Source: Burkholderia sp. D-99
Lineage (GTDB): Bacteria > Pseudomonadota > Gammaproteobacteria > Burkholderiales > Burkholderiaceae
DNA: 64,000 nucleotides
NCBI RefSeq assembly: GCF_011605345.1
Contig: NZ_JAAOXM010000011.1
Coordinates: 186,001 to 250,000 of the forward strand
Reading direction: 5' to 3'
This document shows positions 45,428 through 54,361 of this stretch, one piece after another. Position numbers and translations under genes: made by a program. Every line of letters begins with the position of its first letter. The first letter of the stretch is position 1. The notes beneath the pieces were generated by a model. That model did not search any database. It was not told the DNA's origin and saw only the letters and a list, made by a program, of their open reading frames with translations.

Positions 45428-46462
45428 TCAGTGCGTGTTGATCTGCTGGATGCCCGCGAGCAGCCAGCCCTGACTGCCCGACTTCGACAGGTTCCACACC
45501 TCGTCGAACGGCGCGGCCGACGCACTCGCCGATTCGCGGATCAGGCCGTGGAAGCGCACGCTCGCCGACTGCTCGATGCCGCGATCCTCGATCGCGACCA
45601 GTTCCGCGTCGAGCTGCACGACGTCGGTCTGGTTCGACTCGTTGCCGCGCGAATCGAGGTCAATCTTGATCTCGGCGAACATTTCTGGCGTCGTGAACTC
45701 GCGAATGTCGGCCAGGTTGCCCTGGTCCCACGCGGCCTGCAGGCGCACGAAATAAACCTTCGAGCTGCGCAGGAATGCTTCGGTGTCGAAGCCGGCCGGC
45801 ACCTGGAGCGGTGCTGCCGCAGCAGCCGCTGCCGCGCCGGCGGCCGCGGCACCGCCGCCGAACACGCCTTGCGCTTCGTTCGCGTAGCTGCTGCCGCTGC
45901 CCGCATAGTTGCCGCTGGTGCTGCCCTGCTGGAACGACGGACTTTGCGAGTAGCCGCCCGACGACGACGCCGAGCCACCTACCGAGTAGGCCGGCTCCTG
46001 CGGACGACGGCGATTCATGAACTTGCGGATCAGCCAGATGCCGACCATCGCGAGCAGCGCGATCACGATGACGTTCGCCATCATGCTCGCGAATGCGCCG
46101 CCCAGGCCGAAGTGCGACAGCAGCGCCGCGATGCCGAGACCGGCCGCGAGGCCGGCGATCGGCCCGAGCCAGCGCGAGCGGTTGGGCTGCGCGGCCGGCG
46201 CGGGCGCGGCCGGGTTCGCACGCTGCGCCTGCGACGGCGCAGCCTGCTGCATCGGCTGCTGCGCGGGCGGTGTGGCCTGGCGCTGCGTGACGGTGGAATT
46301 CTGGCGGCCGATGCTGCGCCCGCCGCCCATGCGCTTGGCTTCAGCGTCGAGCGATGCGAACGTGCCGGCCGTGAGCAGGCCGACCATCAGCAGCGTGCCG
46401 ACTCGTCGAGCCCAGGGCTTCGACGGCTTGCTACGGTTGAACAACGAACGCGTTTCGGACAT
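45428..46462 (-). CDS. Tim44-domain membrane protein
   Basis: A 344-residue protein. A signal-like segment (residues 18-42, RRVGTLLMVGLLTAGTFASL) precedes a Gln/Ala-rich linker. Two hydrophobic stretches follow near 100-145 (LGPIAGLAAGLGIAALLSHF and MMANVIVIALLAMVGIWLIR). After a Ser/Gly-rich linker, the C-terminal Tim44-like domain runs from about 215 to 344, with FLRSSKVYFVRLQAAWDQGN and WLLAGIQQ. The fold is found in the mitochondrial import motor and in bacterial TimA-like proteins; its bacterial role is unclear. It stands between ubiE and ubiJ, so a link with quinone synthesis is possible but unproven. Confidence 0.88.
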   Translation of the reverse strand: MSETRSLFNRSKPSKPWARRVGTLLMVGLLTAGTFASLDAEAKRMGGGRSIGRQNSTVTQRQATPPAQQPMQQAAPSQAQRANPAAPAPAAQPNRSRWLGPIAGLAAGLGIAALLSHFGLGGAFASMMANVIVIALLAMVGIWLIRKFMNRRRPQEPAYSVGGSASSSGGYSQSPSFQQGSTSGNYAGSGSSYANEAQGVFGGGAAAAGAAAAAAAAPLQVPAGFDTEAFLRSSKVYFVRLQAAWDQGNLADIREFTTPEMFAEIKIDLDSRGNESNQTDVVQLDAELVAIEDRGIEQSASVRFHGLIRESASASAAPFDEVWNLSKSGSQGWLLAGIQQINTH

Positions 46463-46503
46463 CAGCTTCTCCAGATGTAAGACAAATGTATGGAAAGAGC
46501 CCC

Positions 46504-47235
46504 TTAGTACTTGGCTCCCATGTGTAAAGCTACCACGCCACCTGACAAATTGTAATATTTGACGGCGTCGAGGCCCGCTTGTTCCATCATCGTCTTCAGC
46601 GTGTCCTGATCGGGGTGCATCCGGATAGATTCAGCAAGATACCGGTAACTTTCAGCATCTTTCGCGAACTTGTCGCCAAGCCACGGTAATACTTTGAAAG
46701 AATACAGATCGTACGCTTTTTTCAGCGGATCCCAGACTTTCGAGAATTCCAGCACCATCACGCGGCCGCCGGGCTTCGTCACGCGGCGCATCTCGGCCAG
46801 CGCGGCATCCTTGTGCGTCATGTTGCGCAGCCCGAACGCGACCGTGACCAGATCGAAGTAGTTGTCCGGAAAGGGAATTTTCTCCGCGTCGCACAGCAGC
46901 GACGGCGTCACGATGCCCTTGTCGAGCAGCCGGTCGCGGCCGACGCGCAGCATCGATTCGTTGATGTCCGTATGCCAGACCTCGCCCGTCGGCCCGGCCG
47001 CCTTCTTGAACGACTTCGTCAGGTCGCCGGTGCCGGCCGCGATGTCGAGCACCTTGAAGCCGGGGCGCACGTTCGCCTGCGCGATCGTGAACGCCTTCCA
47101 CGCGCGGTGCATGCCCGCCGACATCAGGTCGTTCATCAGATCGTAGTTGCTCGCGACCGAATGGAACACACCCGCCACTTTCTTCGCTTTTTCGTTTTCC
47201 TCGACGCTTTCGAAGCCGAAGTGGGTTTTGCTCAT
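46504..47235 (-). CDS. ubiE: Ubiquinone/menaquinone biosynthesis C-methyltransferase UbiE
   Basis: A 243-residue class I SAM methyltransferase for the C-methylation of the quinone ring. It begins MSKTHFGFESVEENEKAKKV, then VAGVFHSVASNYDLMNDLMS. VLDIAAGTGDLTKSFKKAAG is the SAM site, and LVTVAFGLRNMTHKDAALAE and GGRVMVLEFSKVWDPL are the diagnostic UbiE blocks. ATG 47235 has GAGGAT upstream. It is 53 bases after the DUF971 gene. It is separated from the Tim44-domain gene by 41 bases. Confidence 0.97.
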   Translation of the reverse strand: MSKTHFGFESVEENEKAKKVAGVFHSVASNYDLMNDLMSAGMHRAWKAFTIAQANVRPGFKVLDIAAGTGDLTKSFKKAAGPTGEVWHTDINESMLRVGRDRLLDKGIVTPSLLCDAEKIPFPDNYFDLVTVAFGLRNMTHKDAALAEMRRVTKPGGRVMVLEFSKVWDPLKKAYDLYSFKVLPWLGDKFAKDAESYRYLAESIRMHPDQDTLKTMMEQAGLDAVKYYNLSGGVVALHMGAKY

Positions 47236-47288
47236 CGCGTTGATCCTCAGTAAATGGCAAGACGGCGCCGAGCGGGCGCCGTCGAATT

Positions 47289-47702
47289 TCAGTGGCAGTG
47301 GCCGTGCGACGCGGCGGCCGCCTGCATCGGGGCGTCGCGCTCGACGCCCGCCGCCTTCAGTTTGTCGAAATAGTCGCGCCACAGCGCGTCCTGCTGCGTA
47401 GCCAGCTCGTACAGCAGGTCCCACGAGTAGATGCCGGTCGAATGGCCGTCGGAAAACGTCGGCTGCAACGCGTAGTTGCCGACGCCCTCGAGCGCGGTGA
47501 TCGTCACTTCGCGCTTGCCCGTCTGCAGCGTCTCCTGGCCCGGCCCGTGGCCGCGCACCTCGGCCGACGGCGAATACACACGCATCAGCTCGAACGGAAT
47601 CCGGAAACTGTCGCCGTTCGGGTACTGCAATTCGAGCACGCGCGACACCGCGTGCACGACGACGCCGGACGGAATCGGCGTCGTGGAAGTCAAACCGCTC
47701 AT
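47289..47702 (-). CDS. DUF971 (GBBH-like N-terminal) domain protein
   Basis: A 137-residue protein. VLELQYPNGDSFRIPFELMR and YSPSAEVRGHGPGQETLQTG are the DUF971 core, followed by VTITALEGVGNYALQPTFSD and HSTGIYSWDLLYELATQQDA. The same domain forms the N-terminal zinc-binding part of gamma-butyrobetaine hydroxylase and occurs near [Fe-S] cofactor genes. The tail ends HGHCH, a possible metal site. Its start overlaps the HIT gene stop by four bases. The function is unknown. Confidence 0.88.
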   Translation of the reverse strand: MSGLTSTTPIPSGVVVHAVSRVLELQYPNGDSFRIPFELMRVYSPSAEVRGHGPGQETLQTGKREVTITALEGVGNYALQPTFSDGHSTGIYSWDLLYELATQQDALWRDYFDKLKAAGVERDAPMQAAAASHGHCH

Positions 47703-48142
47703 GGCTGCCTCGAATCGGTCATGCGTTGAATTTCCTCGCGCACCGCATTGTGCAGCAGCGAGGCCTGCGCTGCGCGCAAGCGCAGCAGCGCCTCGGACAC
47801 GCTGCGCTGACGCGGCGCCCACACGGGCTGCGGGAAATGGGCGTCGTTGGAAAAGCGCGGGATCACGTGCCAGTGCACGTGCGGCACCATGTTGCCGAGG
47901 CTCGCGAGATTCACCTTGTTCGGCTGCATCACGCGGCGCACGGCCCGCTCGACCGCGTACACGACGCGCATCAGATGTGCCCGCTCGGGCTCGCCGAGAT
48001 CGGAGAATTCGGCCACGTGCGCGCCCCAGATCACCCGGCAGAAGCCCGGATACTCGTGCTCGCCCGTCGCGAGGACGACACGCACCGCATCGTCCCGCCA
48101 GAGCACCTCGCCGCCGTCTTCACGGCAAAACACGCATTCCAT
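47699..48142 (-). CDS. HIT family protein
   Basis: A 147-residue histidine-triad nucleotide-binding protein. MECVFCRED carries a CxxC at the N terminus, and MVPHVHWHVIPRF is the HIT triad. ATG 48142 has GGGAG upstream; an in-frame ATG 12 bases earlier is less well placed. HIT proteins hydrolyse nucleoside phosphoramidates or dinucleotides; no substrate can be named. It overlaps the DUF971 gene by four bases, so the two are translationally coupled. Confidence 0.92.
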   Translation of the reverse strand: MECVFCREDGGEVLWRDDAVRVVLATGEHEYPGFCRVIWGAHVAEFSDLGEPERAHLMRVVYAVERAVRRVMQPNKVNLASLGNMVPHVHWHVIPRFSNDAHFPQPVWAPRQRSVSEALLRLRAAQASLLHNAVREEIQRMTDSRQP

Positions 48143-48227
48143 TGTCGCTCCCATGTGGACGGGCGCCGGCATTGCTGCACCGGCGCCCGCTCATTCCCGG
48201 CCCGGTCGGGCGGTCGTCATGCCCGCA

Positions 48228-51200
48228 TTAGACCAGCACGCGCTCGATCCCGCCATTGTTCGCACGTGCGACATAATCGGCCATCCAGTTCTCGCCGAGC
48301 ACCTGACGCGCGATTTCGACCACGATGTAGTCGGCTTCGAGGTTCGCGTCCTCGCTGTAGCGCGACAAGCCCTGCAGGCACGACGGGCAGCTCGTCAGGA
48401 TCTTCACGTCCGGGCCGTTCGCGGCCGCGGCCGCCGGCGCCGGCGCGTTGCCGGCCACGACCGGGATGCTGCGCAGCTTCGCGGCACCCTTGCGGATCTC
48501 CTCTTCCTTGCGGAAGCGAACCTGCGTCGACACGTCCGGGCGCGTGACCGCGAGCGTGCCCGATTCACCGCAGCAGCGCTCGTTCTTCTCGATCTTGTAG
48601 CCGTCCTTCTCCGCGCCCATCAGCTCGTTGACGAGCTTCACCGGATCCATCGTTTTGATCGGCGTGTGGCACGGGTCGTGATACATGTAGCGCGTGCCCG
48701 ACACGCCGTCGAGCTTCATCCCCTTCTCGAGCAGGAACTCGTGGATGTCGATGATCCGGCAGCCCGGGAAGATCTTGTCGAATTCGTAGCCCGCGAGCTG
48801 GTCGTAGCAGGTGCCGCACGACACGACCACCGTCTTGATATCGAGGTAGTTCAGCGTGTTCGCGACCCGGTGGAACAGCACGCGGTTGTCGGTGACGATC
48901 TTCTCGGCCTTGTCGTACTGGCCCGAGCCGCGCTGCGGATAGCCGCAGCACAGGTAGCCCGGCGGCAATACGGTCTGCACGCCGGCTTCCCACAGCATCG
49001 CCTGCGTCGCGAGGCCGACCTGCGAGAACAAACGCTCGGAGCCGCAGCCCGGGAAGTAGAACACCGCTTCCGAATCGACGGTCGTCGACTTCGGGTTGCG
49101 GATGATCGGCACGACCTTGTTGTCCTCGATGTCGAGCAGCGCGCGCGCCGTCTTCTTCGGCAGGTTGCCCGGCATCTTCTTGTTGACGAAGTGGATCACC
49201 TGCTCGACGACGGGCGGCTTGCCGACCGTTGCCGGCGGGTGCTGCGTCTGCTTCGTCACGACCTTCTTCAGCATGTCGTTCGCGAAGCGCTGCACCTTGT
49301 AGCCGACGCCCATCATCACGCCGCGCGCGATGTTGATCGTCTGCGGGTTGGTCGCGTTCAGGAAGAACATGCCCGCCGCATTGCCGGCATTGAATTTCTT
49401 CTTGCCCATCTTGCGCAACAGGTTGCGCATGTTCATCGTGACGTCGCCGAAATCGATCTTCACCGGGCAAGGCGTCGCGCACTTGTGGCACACCGTGCAG
49501 TGGTCGGCCACGTCGTTGAATTCGTCCCAGTGCTTGATCGACACACCGCGGCGCGTCTGCTCTTCGTACAGGAACGCCTCGACCAGCAGCGACGTCGCGA
49601 GGATCTTGTTGCGCGGGCTGTACAGCAGGTTCGCGCGCGGCACGTGGGTCGCGCACACCGGCTTGCACTTGCCGCAGCGCAGGCAGTCCTTCACCGAATC
49701 GGCAATCGCGCCGATGTCGGACTGCTTCATGATCAGCGATTCGTACCCCATCAGCCCGAAGCTCGGCGTATAGGCGTTGCGAAGATCCGCGCCTTCGAGC
49801 AGCTTGCCCTTGTTGAAGCGGCCGTTCGGGTCGACGCGCTGCTTGTACGCGCGGAATTCGGCGATCTCGTCGTCGGTCAGGAACTCGAGCTTCGTGATGC
49901 CGATGCCATGCTCGCCGGAAATCACGCCGTCGAGCGAACGCGCGAGTTTCATGATGCGTGCAACCGCCGCATGGGCGTCCTGCAGCATCTCGTAGTTGTC
50001 GGAGTTGACCGGCAGGTTGGTGTGGACGTTGCCGTCGCCCGCGTGCATGTGCAGCGCGACGAACACGCGGCCGCGCAGCACCTGCTTGTGGATCGCCTGC
50101 GCCTCGTCGAGGATCTGCTTGAACGCGCCGCCGTTGAAGATCGCGCGCAACTCCGCGCGGATCTCCTGCTTCCACGAAATGCGGACCGTGCGGTCCTGCG
50201 TAATGTGGAACACGTTCGCGCCCGGCTGCTCGTCCGCGCGGTCCGCGAACTTCTCGGCCAGCGCCTCGTAACCGAGCTGCACGAGGTAGTGCTGCGCCTC
50301 GCGCAGCGGCTGGTCGAGCCGGTCGCGCACGAATTCCCAGCGCGCACGCACGCGCTTGAGCAACTCCAGCGCCTGCTGGACACGGTCTTCGAGCAGTTCG
50401 GCGCTCGGGATCTCGTTCGCGTCGTCGGTCTTGCCGAGCGGCAGGTTGCCGGCGCGGAAAAACGCTTCCAGCGCGTCGACGAGCTGCAGCTTGTTCTTCA
50501 GCGACAGCTCGATGTTGATCCGCTCGATGCCGTCGGTGTACTCGCCCATCCGGTTCAGCGGGATGACGACGTCTTCGTTGATCTTGAACGCGTTCGTGTG
50601 CTTCGCGATCGCGGCCGTGCGGCTGCGGTCGAGCCAGAAGCGCTTGCGCGCCTCCGCGCTGATCGCGACGAAGCCTTCGCCGCTCTTGCCGTTCGCCATC
50701 CGGATCACTTCGGACGTCGCGTGCGCGACCGCATCGGCATCGTCGCCGACGATGTCGCCGATGAGCACCATCTTGGGGAATGCATTGCGCTTGCTCTTGG
50801 TCGCATAGCCGACCGCGCGCAGGTAGCGCTCGTCGAGGTGCTCGAGGCCCGCGAGGATCGCGCCGCCCTGCTTCGACGTCTCGAACAGGTAGTCCTTGAT
50901 CTCGACGATGCTCGGGATCGCCTCGCGCGCCTGGCCGAAGAATTCCAGGCAGACGGTGCGCGTGTGCGCGGGCATCTTGTGCAGCACCCAGCGCGCGGAC
51001 GTGATGAGCCCGTCGCAGCCTTCCTTCTGCACGCCCGGCAGGCCGGCGAGGAACTTGTCGGTCACGTCCTTGCCGAGCCCTTCCTTGCGGAAGCGGCGGC
51101 CCTCGATCTCGAGCATCTCGCTCTTCAGCAGCTTCTCGCCCGGCGCGTATGCGCCGTCGAACCACTTCAGCTCGAAACGCGCGACCGCGATGTCGTGGAT

Positions 51201-52253
51201 CTTGCCCTGGTTATGCTCGTGGCGCGTGACTTCGAGCCAGTTGCCGTCCGGGTCGACCATCCGCCACCAGGCCAGGTTGTCGAGCGCGGTGCCCCACAGC
51301 ACGGCCTTCTTGCCGCCGGCGTTCATCGCGACGTTGCCGCCGATGCACGATGCGTCGAGCGAGGTCGGATCGACCGCGAACACGTAGCCGGCCGCTTCCG
51401 CCGCTTCCGTCACGCGGCGCGTGACGACACCCGCGCCGGAGAAGATCGTCGGCACCTTGTGCGCGACGCCCGGCATTTCGGTCAGCTCGACCGCGCCGAG
51501 TTGCTCGAGCTTTTCGGTGTTGATCACCGCGGAGAACGGCGTGAGCGGCACGGCGCCGCCCGTGTAGCCGGTGCCGCCGCCGCGCGGGATCACGGTCAGG
51601 CCGAGCTCGAAGCAGGCCTTGATGAGGCCGGCGATCTCGGCTTCGGTATCGGGGGTCAGCACGACGAACGGGTATTCGACACGCCAGTCGGTCGCGTCGG
51701 TCACGTGCGACACGCGCGACAGCCCGTCGAAACGGATGTTGTCCTTCTGCGTGCAGCGGCCGAGCGCCTTGGTCGCGCGGCGGCGCAGGTCGGCCATCTT
51801 CTCGAATTCGTCGGCGAACTCGTTGACCGCGCGCTGCGCGGCGGTTTCGAGCATCTCGACGCGCGATGCGCGCTCACGGCCCGCGTCGTCGCGGTGCGCG
51901 GTGAGATCCGCGCTGCGGCGCTTGCCGATTTCGGTGAGGCGGTGGTTCAGCGCCTCGATCAGCAGCGCGCGGCGCTTCGGGTTGTCGAGCAGGTCGTCCT
52001 GCAGGTACGGGTTGCGGCGTACGACCCAGATGTCGCCGAGCACTTCATACAGCATCCGTGCCGAGCGACCCGTGCGGCGCTCGGCACGCAATTCGTCGAG
52101 CACCGACCACGCCTCTTCGCCAAGCAGGCGGATCACGATCTCGCGATCCGAGAAGGACGTGTAGTTGTAGGGAATCTCGCGCAACCGGGGCGCGGGGTCG
52201 GCGGCGACGGCGGCGGCCGCGCCATGCGGATCGAAAACTTGTGGTGCGTTCAT
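48228..52253 (-). CDS. Large FAD/Fe-S oxidoreductase with DUF3683 (D-2-hydroxyacid dehydrogenase type)
   Basis: A 1341-residue protein, far longer than simple FAD-linked oxidases. Residues 1-170 form a DUF3683-like N-terminal region (TSFSDREIVIRLLGEEAWSV). The PCMH-type FAD domain follows (about 200-400, VIPRGGGTGYTGGAVPLTPF), then the FAD-linked oxidase C domain (HMHAGDGNVHTNLP near 730). Two Fe-S motifs are CLRCGKCKPVC and CTVCHKCATPCP. Two CCG domains end it (YFPGCGSERLF, CCGYPQRGSG, YHDPCHTPIK, CCGESGTLAV). It likely oxidises a 2-hydroxyacid such as lactate or 2-hydroxyglutarate and passes electrons through Fe-S clusters to quinone. The substrate is unverified. Confidence 0.88.
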   Translation of the reverse strand: MNAPQVFDPHGAAAAVAADPAPRLREIPYNYTSFSDREIVIRLLGEEAWSVLDELRAERRTGRSARMLYEVLGDIWVVRRNPYLQDDLLDNPKRRALLIEALNHRLTEIGKRRSADLTAHRDDAGRERASRVEMLETAAQRAVNEFADEFEKMADLRRRATKALGRCTQKDNIRFDGLSRVSHVTDATDWRVEYPFVVLTPDTEAEIAGLIKACFELGLTVIPRGGGTGYTGGAVPLTPFSAVINTEKLEQLGAVELTEMPGVAHKVPTIFSGAGVVTRRVTEAAEAAGYVFAVDPTSLDASCIGGNVAMNAGGKKAVLWGTALDNLAWWRMVDPDGNWLEVTRHEHNQGKIHDIAVARFELKWFDGAYAPGEKLLKSEMLEIEGRRFRKEGLGKDVTDKFLAGLPGVQKEGCDGLITSARWVLHKMPAHTRTVCLEFFGQAREAIPSIVEIKDYLFETSKQGGAILAGLEHLDERYLRAVGYATKSKRNAFPKMVLIGDIVGDDADAVAHATSEVIRMANGKSGEGFVAISAEARKRFWLDRSRTAAIAKHTNAFKINEDVVIPLNRMGEYTDGIERINIELSLKNKLQLVDALEAFFRAGNLPLGKTDDANEIPSAELLEDRVQQALELLKRVRARWEFVRDRLDQPLREAQHYLVQLGYEALAEKFADRADEQPGANVFHITQDRTVRISWKQEIRAELRAIFNGGAFKQILDEAQAIHKQVLRGRVFVALHMHAGDGNVHTNLPVNSDNYEMLQDAHAAVARIMKLARSLDGVISGEHGIGITKLEFLTDDEIAEFRAYKQRVDPNGRFNKGKLLEGADLRNAYTPSFGLMGYESLIMKQSDIGAIADSVKDCLRCGKCKPVCATHVPRANLLYSPRNKILATSLLVEAFLYEEQTRRGVSIKHWDEFNDVADHCTVCHKCATPCPVKIDFGDVTMNMRNLLRKMGKKKFNAGNAAGMFFLNATNPQTINIARGVMMGVGYKVQRFANDMLKKVVTKQTQHPPATVGKPPVVEQVIHFVNKKMPGNLPKKTARALLDIEDNKVVPIIRNPKSTTVDSEAVFYFPGCGSERLFSQVGLATQAMLWEAGVQTVLPPGYLCCGYPQRGSGQYDKAEKIVTDNRVLFHRVANTLNYLDIKTVVVSCGTCYDQLAGYEFDKIFPGCRIIDIHEFLLEKGMKLDGVSGTRYMYHDPCHTPIKTMDPVKLVNELMGAEKDGYKIEKNERCCGESGTLAVTRPDVSTQVRFRKEEEIRKGAAKLRSIPVVAGNAPAPAAAAANGPDVKILTSCPSCLQGLSRYSEDANLEADYIVVEIARQVLGENWMADYVARANNGGIERVLV

Positions 52254-52828
52254 GTTCGGACGACTCGGAGGGCCGATACACCGTGCACGGGCGTCGGCAA
52301 GCGCGTGGGCGCAATCTTGGGGAAATCTGTTCTGTTACCAGGCGCGCGGCTGTCCTTCATGGGGCCGGAGCGGGCGGTGACTCGCCCCTCCTGGCCGGCG
52401 ACAGGGCCTGGCGGCACTCGATCATCAGCACGATCGCGCGCGGCGCGCATGCCGTTCCGCCGCGGGGCTGGCTGCGCGCGGCGTCGGCTTCAACGGTGCG
52501 ATCCGAGGGTGCCTCTGCATCTTCCGATCCTTGATTCAAAACGGAATTCTAACCCATGATCGGGCCACGCGTGACACGTCGGACAGGTCGTGGGGCTATC
52601 GCCGCGAGCCGCGCCAGGCTTGGCTCGGCGCGATTTCGCGCGAGCATTCGCCGTCCGTCCGGTCGGTAACCATGCGGTTAAGCCGGCAAAAGAGGCCGCG
52701 CGAGTCCGCCGACGCACCGTCCGCACGGCCTCGCGAGCGGGCGCTCGGCATGCCGCTTGCATGCGGGCGGACCCTTGGCGCTATCATTGATCTTTTACCG
52801 TCTGCTTCCGCACTGCACGCGAGCGCCC
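52254..52828. other. Divergent gap between the FAD oxidoreductase gene and ilvA
   Basis: About 575 bases with no convincing gene; short Arg-rich frames on both strands look like composition artefacts. TTGCAT (52757-52762) and TATCAT (52782-52787), 19 bases apart and 41 bases before the ilvA ATG, could be a weak ilvA promoter. Confidence 0.4.
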
Positions 52829-54352
52829 ATGGCATCCCACGATTACCTGAAGAAAATCCTCACCGCGCGCGTCTACGACGTCGCGATCGAGACGGAACTC
52901 GAATCCGCCCGCAACCTGTCGGCCCGCCTGCGCAACGCCGTCTACCTGAAGCGCGAGGACAACCAGCCGGTGTTCTCGTTCAAGCTGCGCGGCGCGTACA
53001 ACAAGATGGCGCACATTCCGGCGGACGCGCTCGCGCGCGGCGTGATTACGGCATCGGCCGGCAACCACGCGCAGGGGGTCGCGTTCTCGGCGGCCCGGAT
53101 GGGCGTCAAGGCCGTGATCGTCGTGCCCGTCACGACGCCGCAGGTGAAGGTCGATGCAGTGCGCGCGCACGGCGGCCCGAGCGTCGAGGTGATCCAGGCC
53201 GGTGAGTCGTACAGCGACGCGTACGCATACGCGGTCAAGGTGCAGGAGGAGCGTGGCCTCACGTTCGTCCACCCGTTCGACGATCCGTACGTGATCGCCG
53301 GCCAGGGCACGATCGCGATGGAGATCCTGCGCCAGCACCAGGGCCCGATCCACGCGATCTTCGTGCCGATCGGCGGCGGCGGGCTCGCGTCCGGCGTCGC
53401 GGCCTACGTGAAGGCGGTGCGGCCGGAGATCAAGGTGATCGGTGTGCAGGCCGAGGATTCGTGCGCGATGGCGCAGTCGCTCGACGCAGGCAAGCGCGTC
53501 GAGCTGAGCGAGGTCGGCCTGTTCGCGGACGGCACCGCCGTGAAGCTGGTCGGCGAGGAAACCTTCCGGCTCTGCAGCGAGTACCTCGACGGCGTGGTGA
53601 CGGTGAACACCGACGCGCTGTGCGCGGCGATCAAGGACGTCTTCCAGGACACGCGCAGCGTGCTCGAGCCGTCCGGCGCGCTCGCGGTCGCGGGCGCGAA
53701 GCTCTACGCGGAACGCGAAGGCATCGAGAACCAGACGCTCGTCGCGGTCACGTCCGGCGCGAACATGAACTTCGACCGGATGCGCTTCGTCGCCGAGCGC
53801 GCGGAAGTCGGTGAAGCGCGCGAAGCCGTGTTCGCGGTCACGATCCCCGAGGAGCGCGGCAGCTTCAAGCGCTTCTGCTCGCTCGTCGGCGACCGCAACG
53901 TCACCGAGTTCAACTACCGGATCGCCGATGCGCAGGCCGCGCACATCTTCGTCGGCGTGCAGATCAAGCGCCGCGGCGAATCGGCCGAGATCGCCGCGAA
54001 CTTCGAATCGCATGGCTTCAAGAGCGTCGACCTGACGCACGACGAACTGTCGAAGGAACACATCCGCTACATGGTGGGCGGCCGTTCGCCGCTCGCGCAC
54101 GACGAGCGGCTGTTCCGCTTCGAATTCCCGGAGCGGCCGGGCGCGCTGATGAAGTTCCTGTCGTCGATGGCGCCGGACTGGAACATCAGCCTGTTCCACT
54201 ACCGCAACCAGGGCGCGGACTACAGCTCGATCCTCGTTGGCCTGCAGGTGCCGCAGGCCGATCGCGCCGAATTCGAGCGCTTCCTCGCGGCACTCGGCTA
54301 TCCGTATGTCGAGGAGAGCGCCAACCCGGCTTACCGCCTCTTCCTGTCGTAA
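52829..54352 (+). CDS. ilvA: Threonine ammonia-lyase, biosynthetic
   Basis: A 507-residue PLP enzyme making 2-oxobutanoate from threonine for isoleucine synthesis. VFSFKLRGAYNKMAHIPADA holds the PLP lysine (about K52), followed by TASAGNHAQGVAFSAARMGV and IGGGGLASGVAAYVK. The C-terminal half (about 325-507) carries two ACT-like regulatory domains (VTIPEERGSFKRFCSLVGDR and FEFPERPGALMKFLSSMAPD), so isoleucine feedback inhibition is expected. ATG 52829 begins at MASHDYLKKIL. queF starts nine bases after its stop. Confidence 0.97.
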   Translation: MASHDYLKKILTARVYDVAIETELESARNLSARLRNAVYLKREDNQPVFSFKLRGAYNKMAHIPADALARGVITASAGNHAQGVAFSAARMGVKAVIVVPVTTPQVKVDAVRAHGGPSVEVIQAGESYSDAYAYAVKVQEERGLTFVHPFDDPYVIAGQGTIAMEILRQHQGPIHAIFVPIGGGGLASGVAAYVKAVRPEIKVIGVQAEDSCAMAQSLDAGKRVELSEVGLFADGTAVKLVGEETFRLCSEYLDGVVTVNTDALCAAIKDVFQDTRSVLEPSGALAVAGAKLYAEREGIENQTLVAVTSGANMNFDRMRFVAERAEVGEAREAVFAVTIPEERGSFKRFCSLVGDRNVTEFNYRIADAQAAHIFVGVQIKRRGESAEIAANFESHGFKSVDLTHDELSKEHIRYMVGGRSPLAHDERLFRFEFPERPGALMKFLSSMAPDWNISLFHYRNQGADYSSILVGLQVPQADRAEFERFLAALGYPYVEESANPAYRLFLS

Positions 54353-54361
54353 AGGCGTCGC

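Noticed and set aside
47261..47283. GACGGCGCC/GGCGCCGTC hairpin between the DUF971 gene and ubiE
   Set aside because: A good stem but only two U residues follow. It may slow transcription, but evidence for a terminator is too weak.
48161..48188. GGGCGCCGG/CCGGCGCCC hairpin between the HIT gene and the oxidoreductase gene
   Set aside because: A clean stem, but no T-run on either strand, so I do not call it a terminator.
47847..52559. A 1570-codon open frame antisense to the FAD oxidoreductase
   Set aside because: Same composition artefact; the minus strand encodes a recognisable multi-domain protein over the same bases.
52590..52790. Small frames in the gap before ilvA
   Set aside because: Arg/Ala-rich translations without ribosome sites or similarity to anything known; consistent with chance in GC-rich DNA.
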